A DNA stretch of 32,059 bases from Bordetella parapertussis (GCA_945883285.1 CAMCXH010000018.1:1-32059), one strand, 5' to 3'; positions 1 through 8,038 are shown, numbered from the stretch's first letter. Numbers and translations: made by a program. Notes: generated from the letters alone by a model not told the origin.

Positions 1-89
1 ATACTTAAGGATTAGTCGATTGCCTGCCAGCATCACTCCAAGGACCATTACCCGGTGATTGTGCTGTCATCGTGTTTTCGGGGCGCAAA

Positions 90-752
90 ATGACCAACAC
101 CCTGCCGAGCCTGATCGTCTACACCGACTACAAGAGCCCCTACGCCTTCGTGGCCGACGCCGCCATCCGCGCCATCGCCCTGCAATACCCGGTGCATCTC
201 GACTGGCGACCCTACACGCTGCGCATCGAGGAATTCATGGGCACTGTCGAAGCGCGTACCGTGCACAACTGGCGCAAGGTCCGTTATGGCTACATGGACG
301 CGCGCCGCATGGCCAACCGCCAGGGCCTGATCATGAAAGGGCCGCGGCGTATCTACAGCGGCAAGCTCTCGAACATCGGGTTGCTGTTCGCGCAGGATCA
401 TGGCTTTTTCGAGCCTTATCACGCATCCACCTTCGAGCGCTTCTGGCGCCACGACCTCGATATCGATTCTCTTGAGGAGATGAGCCGCCATATCGATGCG
501 CTGGGCGCATCCGGCGCCGACTTCGAGCGCTTCGTTCAGGGCGATGGCGCGGTGCGTCTGCAGCGTCTCACCGACGAGGCCGAGACGCTCGGTGTTTTCG
601 GCGTTCCGATGATGATCTTCGACGAGCAGCTCTACTGGGGCGGTGATCGGCTTGCAATGGTGCGCGAGTCGATCGAGCAGACCCTGAGCGCCGCCGGCGA
701 GGCGCTGCGGCGACCGACCGGCCGCGCGGCCCGAGGCGACACTCAGTCGTAA
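90..752 (+). CDS. DsbA-family / 2-hydroxychromene-2-carboxylate isomerase-like protein
   Basis: A 220-residue protein of the thioredoxin-fold DsbA/HCCA-isomerase (kappa-GST-like) family. The N-terminal strand-loop YTDYKSPYAF matches the family's D-x-x-SPY-x-Y active-site loop, where a Ser replaces the DsbA cysteine pair. Near the C-terminus GVFGVPMMIFD is the conserved segment with the cis-proline, followed by WGGDRL. HCCA isomerases act on glutathione-dependent ring-opened aromatics, but many relatives have no known substrate, so the reaction here is open. I chose the ATG at 90, which has a GGGG a few bases upstream. A GTG at 72 in the same frame would add six residues. The gene stands alone, converges on the MFS gene with a 31 bp gap, and has no aromatic-degradation gene beside it. 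Family assignment is firm; function is not. Confidence 0.8.
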   Translation: MTNTLPSLIVYTDYKSPYAFVADAAIRAIALQYPVHLDWRPYTLRIEEFMGTVEARTVHNWRKVRYGYMDARRMANRQGLIMKGPRRIYSGKLSNIGLLFAQDHGFFEPYHASTFERFWRHDLDIDSLEEMSRHIDALGASGADFERFVQGDGAVRLQRLTDEAETLGVFGVPMMIFDEQLYWGGDRLAMVRESIEQTLSAAGEALRRPTGRAARGDTQS

Positions 753-783
753 ATGGCGTCGCCTTTTCGCAGCACATGCGATG

Positions 784-1998
784 TCATCGCGTGCCCTCCC
801 TGTTGCGCGGCAGACTGGTCGCCAACAGGGCACCCAGCAGATTGCCGACCGCCGCAATCATCATTGCCCCGTGATAGGCCTGCGTGCGGTCGAAGAGCCA
901 GCCGGCCACCACCGGCAGGCTGACCGCGGCCACACACCAGGCGATATAGAGCTGGCCGGCGACCCGACCGAAATCATTCTTGTGCCAGTAGCGGGCAATC
1001 GCCCCGGCGGTCAGTCCGGAAATGAAACCGTAGCCCATGCCGATCAGCGTCATGGCCAGCACCGCCACGGCCGGCCCGGGAAACGCCAGCAGCAAGAGCG
1101 AGCCCGACAGCGCGATGAGGTGCGCGGCGCAGGCCACCCACGGCACCTCGAAGCGGTCGACCAGCCAGCCGCCGCCGATTCGGGCGGCGGCAATCGCGCC
1201 GGTGATGAAGGTCGTGCCGCCCAGGGCAAAGGCGGTGGCCGCGCCATAGGCCTGCAGGATGCCGGCCGACTGGCTCATCACCATCAGGCCGGCTGCGGCC
1301 GCCAGAAAAAACACGCCGAAAAGACGGGCGAACAGGCTCCAGCGTCGATCTGCACCGCCTTGAGTGCCGGCTTGGCCGTCCTGCATGCGGATGTCGGCCA
1401 GGCGCAGCAATCCGGCCGCGGCAAAGGTGGCAAGCGCCACGGTGACTGCCAGCCCGACCAGTGTCGCTCGCAATCCGAACCCAGCGATCGTCCAGCCGAA
1501 GATCGGCGCACCGATCATCGCGCCCAGGGGATACAGGCTCACCACATAGCCATTGGCCAGACCACTCATCGATTCAACGGTCTGGTTCAGGCCCTGCTGC
1601 ATCATCACGAAGGCCACCCCGCCGCCCAGTCCGAAGAGCAGGCCGTAGCCCAGCATCAATTGCCCGATGCCGGTGGCGCTGGCCGCCACCAGCAAGCCGA
1701 CCGCGCTGCACAGGCCGGCGCACAGCAACAGCCCCACCGGTGCAAATCGCCGATAGAGCACCGGCCCGGCCAGCATGCCGAGCGTCAGGCAGATCGAGGC
1801 CACCGAGAAGACCAGCGCCATCTGGGCGCGCCCGATACCGAGCATCGTCTCCATCGGCTTGAGGAACACGCTGAAGGCGTAAATCGTTCCGAACGGCAGA
1901 TTGAGGAGGGTGGCCGCAGCCATTGCGCAGGCACTGCGCTGCCTCGGCGTGAGGGCCGACCGGGCAGGCCCGGAATGGGGAGGGCGAGCGGCGGGCAT
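784..1998 (-). CDS. MFS transporter, oxalate/formate-antiporter-like
   Basis: A 404-residue, strongly hydrophobic protein with about 12 membrane segments, typical of the major facilitator superfamily. After a short polar N-terminus (about residues 1-25) the first membrane segment contains NLPFGTIYAFSVFLKPME, close to the start of monocarboxylate and oxalate/formate antiporters. Further Gly-rich helices follow, such as LLFGLGGGVAFVMM, and a central polar loop (about residues 190-205) divides the two six-helix halves. The substrate cannot be read from the sequence; a small organic acid is the best family-based guess. I prefer the ATG at 1998 to the TTG at 2004. It is the last gene of the long minus-strand block, 38 bp after the 406-residue gene, so it may be co-transcribed with it. 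Confidence 0.78.
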   Translation of the reverse strand: MPAARPPHSGPARSALTPRQRSACAMAAATLLNLPFGTIYAFSVFLKPMETMLGIGRAQMALVFSVASICLTLGMLAGPVLYRRFAPVGLLLCAGLCSAVGLLVAASATGIGQLMLGYGLLFGLGGGVAFVMMQQGLNQTVESMSGLANGYVVSLYPLGAMIGAPIFGWTIAGFGLRATLVGLAVTVALATFAAAGLLRLADIRMQDGQAGTQGGADRRWSLFARLFGVFFLAAAAGLMVMSQSAGILQAYGAATAFALGGTTFITGAIAAARIGGGWLVDRFEVPWVACAAHLIALSGSLLLLAFPGPAVAVLAMTLIGMGYGFISGLTAGAIARYWHKNDFGRVAGQLYIAWCVAAVSLPVVAGWLFDRTQAYHGAMMIAAVGNLLGALLATSLPRNREGTR

Positions 1999-2036
1999 GG
2001 TCAATCGACGAGAACCGATGCGCCGCGCCGCCCGGC

Positions 2037-3257
2037 CTAAGCCTTGCTCGCCGGCTTTTTGCGCGGCGCCTGCATCGGCAGCCAGGTTGTCGCAAAGGAC
2101 TGGTAGTCGTCGCTGCCGGCATCCTCATGCAGGGTCGACTCGCGCTCGTCCCAGAAATCGTTCCAGAGCTCGAACAGCCCCGACTGATTCTGATGCGGCG
2201 CATTCGCCTCGAGCCAGTCGGCAATGAGCCGATCGTCCGGCCGCTTCATGAGCACCGTGTCGAGCAGGCGCTTTGCGGTTCGCTGGCTGAAGGGCGGCTT
2301 GTCGGTCACACCGAGCACGCCCTGCAGCATGATGACCAGCAGGCGTGCCTCGTCGCTGGTGCCGCCGGTGAGCTTTTTCCAGTGTGAGGTGGTGCGATCG
2401 TCGTGATCGTCGACATCGGCCAGTGCGTTTTCGGGCATCACCAGCAGTTCGTGGAGCCGGTTGACCGAGGGGTCGCCCGCGACCAGCACATGCAAAGGCG
2501 TTGCCGAATCGACGATCACCGTTTTAAGCGCCGGGGCGCGCTCAGCCCAGACCGCCTCGACAATGGCGCGATACCGTTCCGGCAGGCCCTCGGGCGGCGC
2601 GGCAAGCTTGCGCGGTGACTTGCGGATCGCCTCGATCAGTTTTTCCAGACCCTGCTGATTCGCAATCCAGGCCATCTTGCGCGTATAGACCATGATCAGC
2701 AGCCCGGTCATGATGATCTGCTCGGGCTCGAAGTCGGTGTCGGGCGCCTCGCCCTGCAGGGCCTGCGCAATCGCACCGGCGGCATCACGCCGGCGGCGCA
2801 CCCGCTCGGCGTCTTCGTATTGCTGCATGAAGTCGGCAAACGAATACTGCGCCCAGGACGAGACGACCGCTTCTTCATACTGCTGCTTCTGCTCCGGATC
2901 CATGTCCTCAAGCTCGATGCCGTCGCGGGTCGCCAGAATCCGCTTGATGTCATTCGAGGCGCCACGGGTGTGAAAGAGCAGCCCGTTGTCGGCAATCGAG
3001 CGGGCTGCCACCCTGATATCACCCTGGCTGATTTTTTCGAGATGCAGATTGACCAGCCCGAGCATGCTGCGCATCGCGCGCTCGAGATCGGCCCGCAGGT
3101 TTTCGGAGCCGAGGACGCTGGCGATTTTGCGGATCGCGCGCGTGCCTTCGCGGCTGATCGCCTCCTGATTTTCAGGGGTGATGATTCCCGAGCCGATACC
3201 GTGCAGCCAGGCGCGTTCAAAGAGCGATCGTGAATCCCGATGGGCGACCCAGTTCAC
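2037..3257 (-). CDS. Uncharacterised 406-residue protein, last gene of the J-domain operon
   Basis: I do not recognise this protein. It is soluble (no signal peptide or membrane segment), mostly alpha-helical in appearance, with many Arg/Glu/Asp-rich helices such as SENLRADLERAM and QQYEDAERVRRRRD. An acidic stretch DVDDHDD lies in the middle, and the protein ends in a basic tail with RKKPASKA. It starts with GTG, and that GTG overlaps the TGA of the 240-residue gene upstream (shared GTGA), so translation is probably coupled. Gene order places it fourth after a J-domain protein and two acidic proteins. A J-domain co-chaperone at the head of the operon suggests the products form or remodel a complex with DnaK, but that is inference only. 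No catalytic motif is visible. Confidence 0.75.
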   Translation of the reverse strand: MNWVAHRDSRSLFERAWLHGIGSGIITPENQEAISREGTRAIRKIASVLGSENLRADLERAMRSMLGLVNLHLEKISQGDIRVAARSIADNGLLFHTRGASNDIKRILATRDGIELEDMDPEQKQQYEEAVVSSWAQYSFADFMQQYEDAERVRRRRDAAGAIAQALQGEAPDTDFEPEQIIMTGLLIMVYTRKMAWIANQQGLEKLIEAIRKSPRKLAAPPEGLPERYRAIVEAVWAERAPALKTVIVDSATPLHVLVAGDPSVNRLHELLVMPENALADVDDHDDRTTSHWKKLTGGTSDEARLLVIMLQGVLGVTDKPPFSQRTAKRLLDTVLMKRPDDRLIADWLEANAPHQNQSGLFELWNDFWDERESTLHEDAGSDDYQSFATTWLPMQAPRKKPASKA

Positions 3258-3976
3258 AGCACGTCATCCTCATCATCATCGTCGTCGAGTGCCTGCGCCT
3301 GCGCCGACTTGGGCGGCGCGAGGGGCACCTCGAGCGAGCGCATATGGCGCATGCGCAGCACCTCGAGGACTTCGCGAAAAATCTCGTAGTGTTCGCAGCG
3401 CAGCCGCCAGGAGAGCTCGCGCCAGTCCTGGTCCTGCACTTCGCGCAGCGCGACGATCTCACCGCGCTGGTAGTCGCCGGGGTCGCCAAGATCGAGATCG
3501 GCATTCGAGGTCGGAATGCCCGCCGAATCGTCGCCCTCGAGCTGGGAATAGGTGCCATTGCGAAAGAAGTACTCCACCTCTTCATGGCGCTCGGAAAAAT
3601 AGTCGGCGAGCGCGCTCACGCCATCGGCGGTGCTGCCCAGCGATTCGATGAATTCATCGGTGCGGTCTTCGTCGGCAAAGACCACCGAATTGATCATGCC
3701 CTTGAGCGACTCGTGGTTGCGCTCACGATATTCGCGCTCGAGCACCACTGCGGCCAGAAACGCCTTGGGCGAGATCAGCTCGCTGATGATCGAGCTGCGC
3801 GAACTGTCGTGCTCGCGCAGGATGGCCACCACATCGCGCGAGGGCATCTCATCAATCACTCTGGCCAGCGCGTAATCGCCCTCTGCATCGGCCACTGTTG
3901 CCAGTGCGCGCTCTGCGCTGTCGATATTGCCTTCGTAAACCAGGCTCGACACCGTGCTCACGATCGCATGCGTCAT
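3254..3976 (-). CDS. Uncharacterised 240-residue protein with acidic C-terminus, J-domain operon
   Basis: I do not recognise a named family. The N-terminal half (about residues 1-95) is built of short helices, for example ALARVIDEMPSRDVVAILRE. It is loosely reminiscent of helical repeat domains such as the MgtE N-terminal domain, but the resemblance is weak. The middle has SERHEEVEYFFRNGTYSQLE, a Gly/Asp-rich linker and an Arg-rich segment WRLRCEHYEIFREVLEVLRM. The protein ends in a run of eight acidic residues within the last ten. It is cytoplasmic, with no membrane segment. Its ATG overlaps the upstream gene's stop (ATGA), and its own stop overlaps the GTG of the next gene. That places it firmly inside a translationally coupled four-gene unit. 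Function unknown. Confidence 0.75.
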   Translation of the reverse strand: MTHAIVSTVSSLVYEGNIDSAERALATVADAEGDYALARVIDEMPSRDVVAILREHDSSRSSIISELISPKAFLAAVVLEREYRERNHESLKGMINSVVFADEDRTDEFIESLGSTADGVSALADYFSERHEEVEYFFRNGTYSQLEGDDSAGIPTSNADLDLGDPGDYQRGEIVALREVQDQDWRELSWRLRCEHYEIFREVLEVLRMRHMRSLEVPLAPPKSAQAQALDDDDDEDDVL

Positions 3977-4506
3977 TCGCTGCTCCTGCGGTCAAAGCCC
4001 TGCTGCTCGAGATAATCCTCGCTCAGCTGATCGCTGTCGTCGCGATCATCGTCGTCCTCATGGCCATCGCGCTCATCGCCCTCATCGTCGGCCTGCTCAG
4101 ACCGCGGCCCGAGGCGACGCGAGAGCGCAAACTCAAGCGCCACGACGGTTGCCAGAAAGTCCTCGCCATGGGCATCAGTCAGTACGGTATTGATGAGCGG
4201 CTGCGCCCAGGCGGCCACGGTCACTGCCGCCGCCACATCCTGCCAGGGCGCAAACTCACCGGGAAACTGGCTCAGCAGGCCGGCAACCGTCTGGTGGCCA
4301 CCCGCCGGAAACTCGAAGGCGCCGTGAAAGACCGGTGCCACCAGCACCGGATCGAACCCCATCAGCGGCAGGAGTGCCTTGAGCTGACTGCGCTTGTCCT
4401 TGAGCCTTGCCTGCAGGACATCGCGGCCATCGGAATCGAAGCGAAGATCATCGAGATCGGCACGATAGCTTTCATCAAGCTCGAAAAAATAGTCGGACAG
4501 TTTCAT
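3973..4506 (-). CDS. Uncharacterised 177-residue acidic protein, J-domain operon
   Basis: No family recognised. The first 25 residues, starting MKLSDYFFELDESY, are Asp/Glu/Tyr-rich. The middle third is hydrophobic and Gly/Pro-containing (LLPLMGFDPVLVAPVFHGAF), but too short and too broken to be clearly membrane-spanning. From about residue 135 the protein becomes an almost continuous Asp/Glu/Arg/Ser tract, which looks disordered. It starts with an ATG that overlaps the stop of the J-domain gene by 4 bp, and overlaps the following gene the same way. The long acidic tail, shared in kind with the next gene product, suggests the two bind each other or a basic partner. That is inference. Confidence 0.73.
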   Translation of the reverse strand: MKLSDYFFELDESYRADLDDLRFDSDGRDVLQARLKDKRSQLKALLPLMGFDPVLVAPVFHGAFEFPAGGHQTVAGLLSQFPGEFAPWQDVAAAVTVAAWAQPLINTVLTDAHGEDFLATVVALEFALSRRLGPRSEQADDEGDERDGHEDDDDRDDSDQLSEDYLEQQGFDRRSSE

Positions 4507-4790
4507 CGGATCTGCTCGAGATAGGTTTGGAACATGGCGCGCGCGGTCTCGAGCGGATTCTCGAGCAGATGCTTTCGCCGCTTCTGGTCGTGCGCCAGGC
4601 GCCGGCCCTCGTCGATCAGCAGTTCGTATGCCTGCTGCGCCTCGCGAAACCGCGCCGCGGCGTCGGCATCCGGGTTGCGGTCCGGATGAAAAAAGGACGC
4701 CTTCTTGCGAAAAGCGAGCTTGATATCGGACGTGCTGGCACTCGACGGAACACCGAGAATATCGTACGGATCACTGCTTGATTCGAGCAT
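4503..4790 (-). CDS. Short J-domain (DnaJ-like) protein
   Basis: A 95-residue protein consisting of a J domain (about residues 8-70) and a short basic/helical tail. DPYDILGVPSSAS matches helix I of the J domain, FRKKASFFHPDRNPD carries the diagnostic His-Pro-Asp tripeptide, and AARFREAQQAYELL matches helix III. There is no Gly/Phe region, zinc finger or substrate-binding domain, so this is a class III J protein. J proteins stimulate the ATPase of DnaK and target it to particular substrates. The ATG at 4790 has a GAGG seven bases upstream; a longer frame begins at 4847 but lacks J-domain sequence there. It heads a four-gene unit in which each junction overlaps by 4 bp, so its client is probably one of the next three products. 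Confidence 0.85.
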   Translation of the reverse strand: MLESSSDPYDILGVPSSASTSDIKLAFRKKASFFHPDRNPDADAAARFREAQQAYELLIDEGRRLAHDQKRRKHLLENPLETARAMFQTYLEQIR

Positions 4791-4793
4791 GGG

Positions 4794-4824
4794 GTTGCCT
4801 CGATGGAAGGGAGTTGCCTCGATG
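4794..4824 (-). repeat. Tandem 12-bp repeat carrying a duplicated ribosome-binding site
   Basis: GTTGCCTCGATG (plus strand) occurs at 4794-4805 and again at 4813-4824, a 19 bp period. Read on the minus strand it gives CATCGAGGCAAC twice, so the GAGG Shine-Dalgarno sequence of the J-domain gene is present in two copies. Only the copy nearer 4790 is at a normal distance from the ATG. The second copy may be a neutral tandem duplication or a standby ribosome site. Confidence 0.75.
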
Positions 4825-4868
4825 TCAATCAGACTGGCGCACTGCACCAGGAATGTCGAGCGCGGTTC

Positions 4869-5732
4869 TCAGACCGACGCGAGCCGTGCCAGGCGGGCGG
4901 CCTCCTGAACTTGCGCATCTTCGATGACAGCGATGACATCACGCACATCGACCGGCCCGGTGTGATGCTCGAAGCGCCCGGTGAGCGGCGCGTCGGGCGT
5001 GAGCTGGCCGCGCGCATAAAGATCCCAGATCTCGTTGCCGTAGTCGGTAGCAAGCAGCGCAGGCTCGAAGCGGCCGAAAAAATCGCGCAGGTTTTCAACA
5101 TCCCGCAGCAGCATCCGCATGGCGTGATTATTGCCCGCAGCATCGACCGCCTGAGGCAGATCGATGATGACCGGCCCGTCTGCCGCCAGCAGGATGTTGA
5201 ATTCGGACAGGTCGCCGTGAACGATGCCGGCGCACAGCATGCGGACCACCTCGCCGATCAGGGCGCCGTGATAGAGCACGGCATCTTCTGGCGTGAAGAT
5301 CACATCATTGAGCCGCGGTGCGGCATCGCCATGCTCGTCGGTGACCAGCTCCATCAGCAGGACGCCTTCATAAAAGTTGCGCGGCACTGGCACGCGAACG
5401 CCCGCGGCGGCCAGCCGGTAGAGCGCATCCACCTCGGCACTGCGCCAGGCCGCCTCCTGAGACTCGCGCCCGAAGCGCGTGCCCTTGGCCATGGCCCGCG
5501 CCTGGCGGCTGTTCTTGACCTTGCGGTTCTCGGTGTAGTCGACTGCCTGCCGGAAGCTGCGCTGGGTGGCGTCCTTGTAGATCTTGGCGCACAGGGTTTC
5601 GCCATCGCAGCGCACCACATAGACCGTCGCTTCCTTGCCGCTCATGAGTTGCCTCACGACCGAGTCGATCAGTCCTTCTTCGAGCAGCGATTGCAGTCGC
5701 TTGGGTGTTTTCATCCCGTCATTCTGGGGCAT
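4869..5732 (-). CDS. RIO-family serine/threonine protein kinase
   Basis: A 287-residue protein with the complete RIO kinase core. SGKEATVYVV (about residues 31-40) is the RIO nucleotide-binding loop, and Lys50 in LCAKIYK is the ATP-anchoring lysine. RFGRESQEAAW (87-97) belongs to the RIO1-type flexible region. HGDLSEFN (172-179) is the catalytic loop with Asp174 and Asn179, and IIDLPQ (189-194) is the metal-binding segment with Asp191. Archaeal and eukaryotic RIO kinases act in ribosome maturation; bacterial members are mostly uncharacterised, and some have been linked to stress responses. A second in-frame ATG at 5714 is possible. The gene lies 13 bp after the MBL-fold gene and 78 bp before the J-domain gene, all on the same strand. 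Family call is secure; its substrate is not known. Confidence 0.9.
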   Translation of the reverse strand: MPQNDGMKTPKRLQSLLEEGLIDSVVRQLMSGKEATVYVVRCDGETLCAKIYKDATQRSFRQAVDYTENRKVKNSRQARAMAKGTRFGRESQEAAWRSAEVDALYRLAAAGVRVPVPRNFYEGVLLMELVTDEHGDAAPRLNDVIFTPEDAVLYHGALIGEVVRMLCAGIVHGDLSEFNILLAADGPVIIDLPQAVDAAGNNHAMRMLLRDVENLRDFFGRFEPALLATDYGNEIWDLYARGQLTPDAPLTGRFEHHTGPVDVRDVIAVIEDAQVQEAARLARLASV

Positions 5733-5745
5733 TCGCCCAAAAGAC

Positions 5746-6567
5746 TCAGGCGTCGACCGTCAGAAGGTCGGTGGCCAGCAGCACTTCACCACCGAAATGA
5801 GCCTTGGCCAGGGCAATCCACTGCGGCTCGGAGCCGGGCTGTGGCGCCGGCACCGGGTGATTGAGCACGAGCGTTCGCACGCCGCAGTCGGCGGCAGTCT
5901 TGCCGGCCTGGGCGACATCGGAGTGGTAATCGAGCACATCGCGAAAGCGCTTGAAAGGCGCCTTCTCGATGATGTCGCGGCGGATAACGGTCTGCACATA
6001 GACATCGGCACCACGGCAAAGCCGGCTCAGCCCTTCACAAGGCACGGTATCGCCCGCAATGGCAACCACCCTGCCCTGCGCCTCGATCCGAAAACCCATG
6101 GTCGGATGAACCGGGCTGTGGTCGGTCGGCTCAGCGGTCACCCGAATGCCGTCCGACTCGAAAACCAGCCCGGGCGTCAGCTCATGCACCGTGACTTTCG
6201 GTGCTTCGCTGAGGTCGTCGTGGTGCGACATGCGGTAATGCACGTCGGTGTCGAGCATTGCCAGCGTCGCCTCGGTGAATCGCCTGAATCCAACCGGCCC
6301 ATAGGCCACAAGGGGATTGGATTGCGGACTCGAAATCCAGCGGGTAGTGATCACATCGTTGTAGTCGGTGGTGTGATCACTGTGCATATGCGTCACGAAG
6401 AGCGCCGTGAGGTCACGCGCATTCATGCCGACGGCCGCACCACGCATCAGCACCGCCCGGCCGCAGTCGAAGAGCAGGTCGGTCTTGCCGATACGCACCA
6501 GCGTCGAAGGACCCGCGCGATCGGGTGTCACCAGCGGCGAACCGCTGCCAAGAATGATGACCTGCAT
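5746..6567 (-). CDS. Metallo-beta-lactamase-fold hydrolase (RNase Z-like branch)
   Basis: A 273-residue soluble protein. It opens with MQVIILGSGSPLVTPDRAGP, the typical first strand of RNase Z/arylsulfatase-like MBL enzymes. THMHSDHT (about residues 59-66) is the zinc-binding H-x-H-x-D-H motif. TDHSPVHPTMGFRIE, AIAGDTVPC (metal Asp) and the final LVLNHPVPAP (metal His) complete the site. Such enzymes hydrolyse esters, lactones or phosphodiesters; the substrate is not evident. The ATG at 6567 begins right at the family N-terminus, whereas the longer frame from 6738 runs into the P450 gene. It starts 14 bp after the P450 stop and ends 13 bp before the RIO kinase. It is a paralogue of the MBL protein at 14649-15734. 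Confidence 0.88.
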   Translation of the reverse strand: MQVIILGSGSPLVTPDRAGPSTLVRIGKTDLLFDCGRAVLMRGAAVGMNARDLTALFVTHMHSDHTTDYNDVITTRWISSPQSNPLVAYGPVGFRRFTEATLAMLDTDVHYRMSHHDDLSEAPKVTVHELTPGLVFESDGIRVTAEPTDHSPVHPTMGFRIEAQGRVVAIAGDTVPCEGLSRLCRGADVYVQTVIRRDIIEKAPFKRFRDVLDYHSDVAQAGKTAADCGVRTLVLNHPVPAPQPGSEPQWIALAKAHFGGEVLLATDLLTVDA

Positions 6568-6581
6568 GCCGGCGCCCACAG

Positions 6582-7877
6582 TCAACCCGGGATACGGACC
6601 GGCAGCTTCGTGAAGCCTCGCACAAAGGGAGACCGAACCCGCGTTGGCTCGCCCACCACTTCGATGACCGGAAAGCGCGCGAGCAGTTCTTCCCAGAGGA
6701 TCTTGAGCTGGAGCTCGGCCAGCCGATTGCCGACACAACGATGGATGCCGAAACCGAAGGACAGATGCTGGCGCGGCCGCTCGCGATCGATGATGAAGCG
6801 ATCAGGCTCGGCAATGGCGGCATCGTCGCGGTTGCCCGACAGGTACCACATCGCAAGCTTGTCGCCCTTGCGGATCTGCTGGCCGGCGAGCTCGGTGTCC
6901 TGCAGCGCGGTCCGGCGCATATAGGCCAGCGGTGTCTGCCAGCGGATGATCTCGGGCACCAGGCTGTCGATCAGGGCCGGATTGGCGCGCAGCTTGGCCA
7001 TCTCGGCCGGGAACTGATGCAGGGCCAGCAGCCCGCCGGTCATGGAGTTGCGGGTGGTGTCGTTGCCACCCACGATCAACAGCACGAGATTGCCCATGAA
7101 TTCCTGGGGGCCCATGTTGCGGGTGGCCGGGCTGTGGGCCAGCATCGAAATCAGATCGGTCTGAGGCGGCGCATTGACCCGCTCGTTCCAGAGGCGCATG
7201 AAATAGCCGAGCATGTTGCGCAGCTCGGCCATACGAACTTCCGGCTCGGGCGCATCAGGATTGGTCGCCTTGTTGGCGGTGGCGATGTCCGACCAGAAGG
7301 TCAGCAGGCGCCGGTCTTCGAGCGGAAAATCGAAGAGGGTGGCGAGCATGAAGGTGGTGAGCTCGATCGAGACCTTGTCGACCCAGTCGAAGGTCTCGTT
7401 GCGCGGCAGGCTCTCGAGCACACTGATGGTCCGCTCTCGAATCAGGTCATTCCAGTTGTTCAGGTTGCTCGGCGCAACGATCGGGCTGACCGCCTTGCGC
7501 TGATCGTCGTGCTTGGGCTGATCCATGGCAATGAACATCGGTAGCTGCTGCTCGCCGACCTGATCGACCAGCGTGATGCCGCCATGGGTCCAGTCTGACG
7601 AAAAGACGGCATGGTTGGTATCGACAGCCATGATGTCTTTGTAACGGGTGACCGACCAGTAATCGCCCACGCCCTCGATCGGGCTGTGCGAGCGATGGAC
7701 CGGCGCCTCGCGGCGCAAACGCTCCAGCGTGAAACCGACGGTGTCATCGACGAATCCCTGCACATCGGCAGGATTGAGCTGATCGAGCGGAAGGGCCTGG
7801 ACATGAGCACGCGCGGCGGCTGATTGGGCGGCCGATCGCGGGAGGGCAAAGGCGGGGGTCTCAAGGACTGAGCTCAT
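6582..7877 (-). CDS. Cytochrome P450, CYP153-type (alkane/fatty-acid terminal hydroxylase)
   Basis: A 431-residue soluble P450. The I-helix oxygen-binding segment IVGGNDTTRNSMTGG (about 268-282), the ExxR pair Glu309/Arg312, the YMRRTA and MWYLSGNRD segments, and the heme loop FGFGIHRC with Cys381 are all present. The combination GGNDTTRNSM plus MFIAMDQPKHDDQRK is characteristic of the CYP153 family. That family performs omega-hydroxylation of medium-chain alkanes, fatty acids or alicyclics with ferredoxin and a ferredoxin reductase. No redox-partner gene is adjacent in the window. The ATG at 7877 has GGAG eight bases upstream. It is the first gene of the minus-strand block, directly followed by the MBL-fold hydrolase. 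Family assignment rests on motif similarity recalled from known CYP153 proteins; the substrate range cannot be predicted. Confidence 0.92.
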   Translation of the reverse strand: MSSVLETPAFALPRSAAQSAAARAHVQALPLDQLNPADVQGFVDDTVGFTLERLRREAPVHRSHSPIEGVGDYWSVTRYKDIMAVDTNHAVFSSDWTHGGITLVDQVGEQQLPMFIAMDQPKHDDQRKAVSPIVAPSNLNNWNDLIRERTISVLESLPRNETFDWVDKVSIELTTFMLATLFDFPLEDRRLLTFWSDIATANKATNPDAPEPEVRMAELRNMLGYFMRLWNERVNAPPQTDLISMLAHSPATRNMGPQEFMGNLVLLIVGGNDTTRNSMTGGLLALHQFPAEMAKLRANPALIDSLVPEIIRWQTPLAYMRRTALQDTELAGQQIRKGDKLAMWYLSGNRDDAAIAEPDRFIIDRERPRQHLSFGFGIHRCVGNRLAELQLKILWEELLARFPVIEVVGEPTRVRSPFVRGFTKLPVRIPG

Positions 7878-7906
7878 GAGGGCGTCTCCTGATTTTCAAT
7901 CAAAAA

Positions 7907-7937
7907 ATTCTAGCACGCCGACCAGACACCTCTGTCT
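7907..7937 (-). promoter_or_regulatory. Possible P450 promoter with inverted repeat
   Basis: Upstream of the P450 ATG the minus strand has TAGAAT (7912-7907), a good -10 match. About 17 bases further upstream lies the inverted repeat AGACA-CCTC-TGTCT (7924-7937), where the -35 box would be. An operator over a poor -35 would suit an activator- or repressor-controlled catabolic gene. Weak evidence, by eye only. Confidence 0.3.
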
Positions 7938-8009
7938 AGAAAAAAACATTTTTCCGAGCTTTCACCGACTTCCCGACCGCTTGCGGGCCCAAAGCAGCCG
8001 AACGCACGG

Positions 8010-8038
8010 TTGGAGCGCCCGAGGCCGGTACACATTAT
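8010..8038 (+). promoter_or_regulatory. Putative sigma-70 promoter for the GGDEF-EAL gene
   Basis: TTGGAG (8010-8015) and CATTAT (8033-8038) are separated by exactly 17 bases and lie about 45 bases before the ATG at 8083. The rest of the 7878-8082 spacer is taken up by this element and the divergent P450 promoter. Confidence 0.4.

Noticed and set aside
1-71. Left-edge sequence before the DsbA-family gene
   Set aside because: No promoter, tRNA or gene end could be recognised in these bases.
781-2040. Long plus-strand open frame opposite the MFS gene
   Set aside because: Its translation is Gln/His/Arg/Gly-rich low-complexity sequence, and the minus strand encodes a clear membrane transporter.
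4803-5864. Plus-strand frame opposite the RIO kinase
   Set aside because: The antisense frame carries the whole kinase core; this frame resembles no family.
5732-7877. A complete alkane-oxidation operon around the P450
   Set aside because: No ferredoxin, ferredoxin reductase, alcohol or aldehyde dehydrogenase gene is present in the window.
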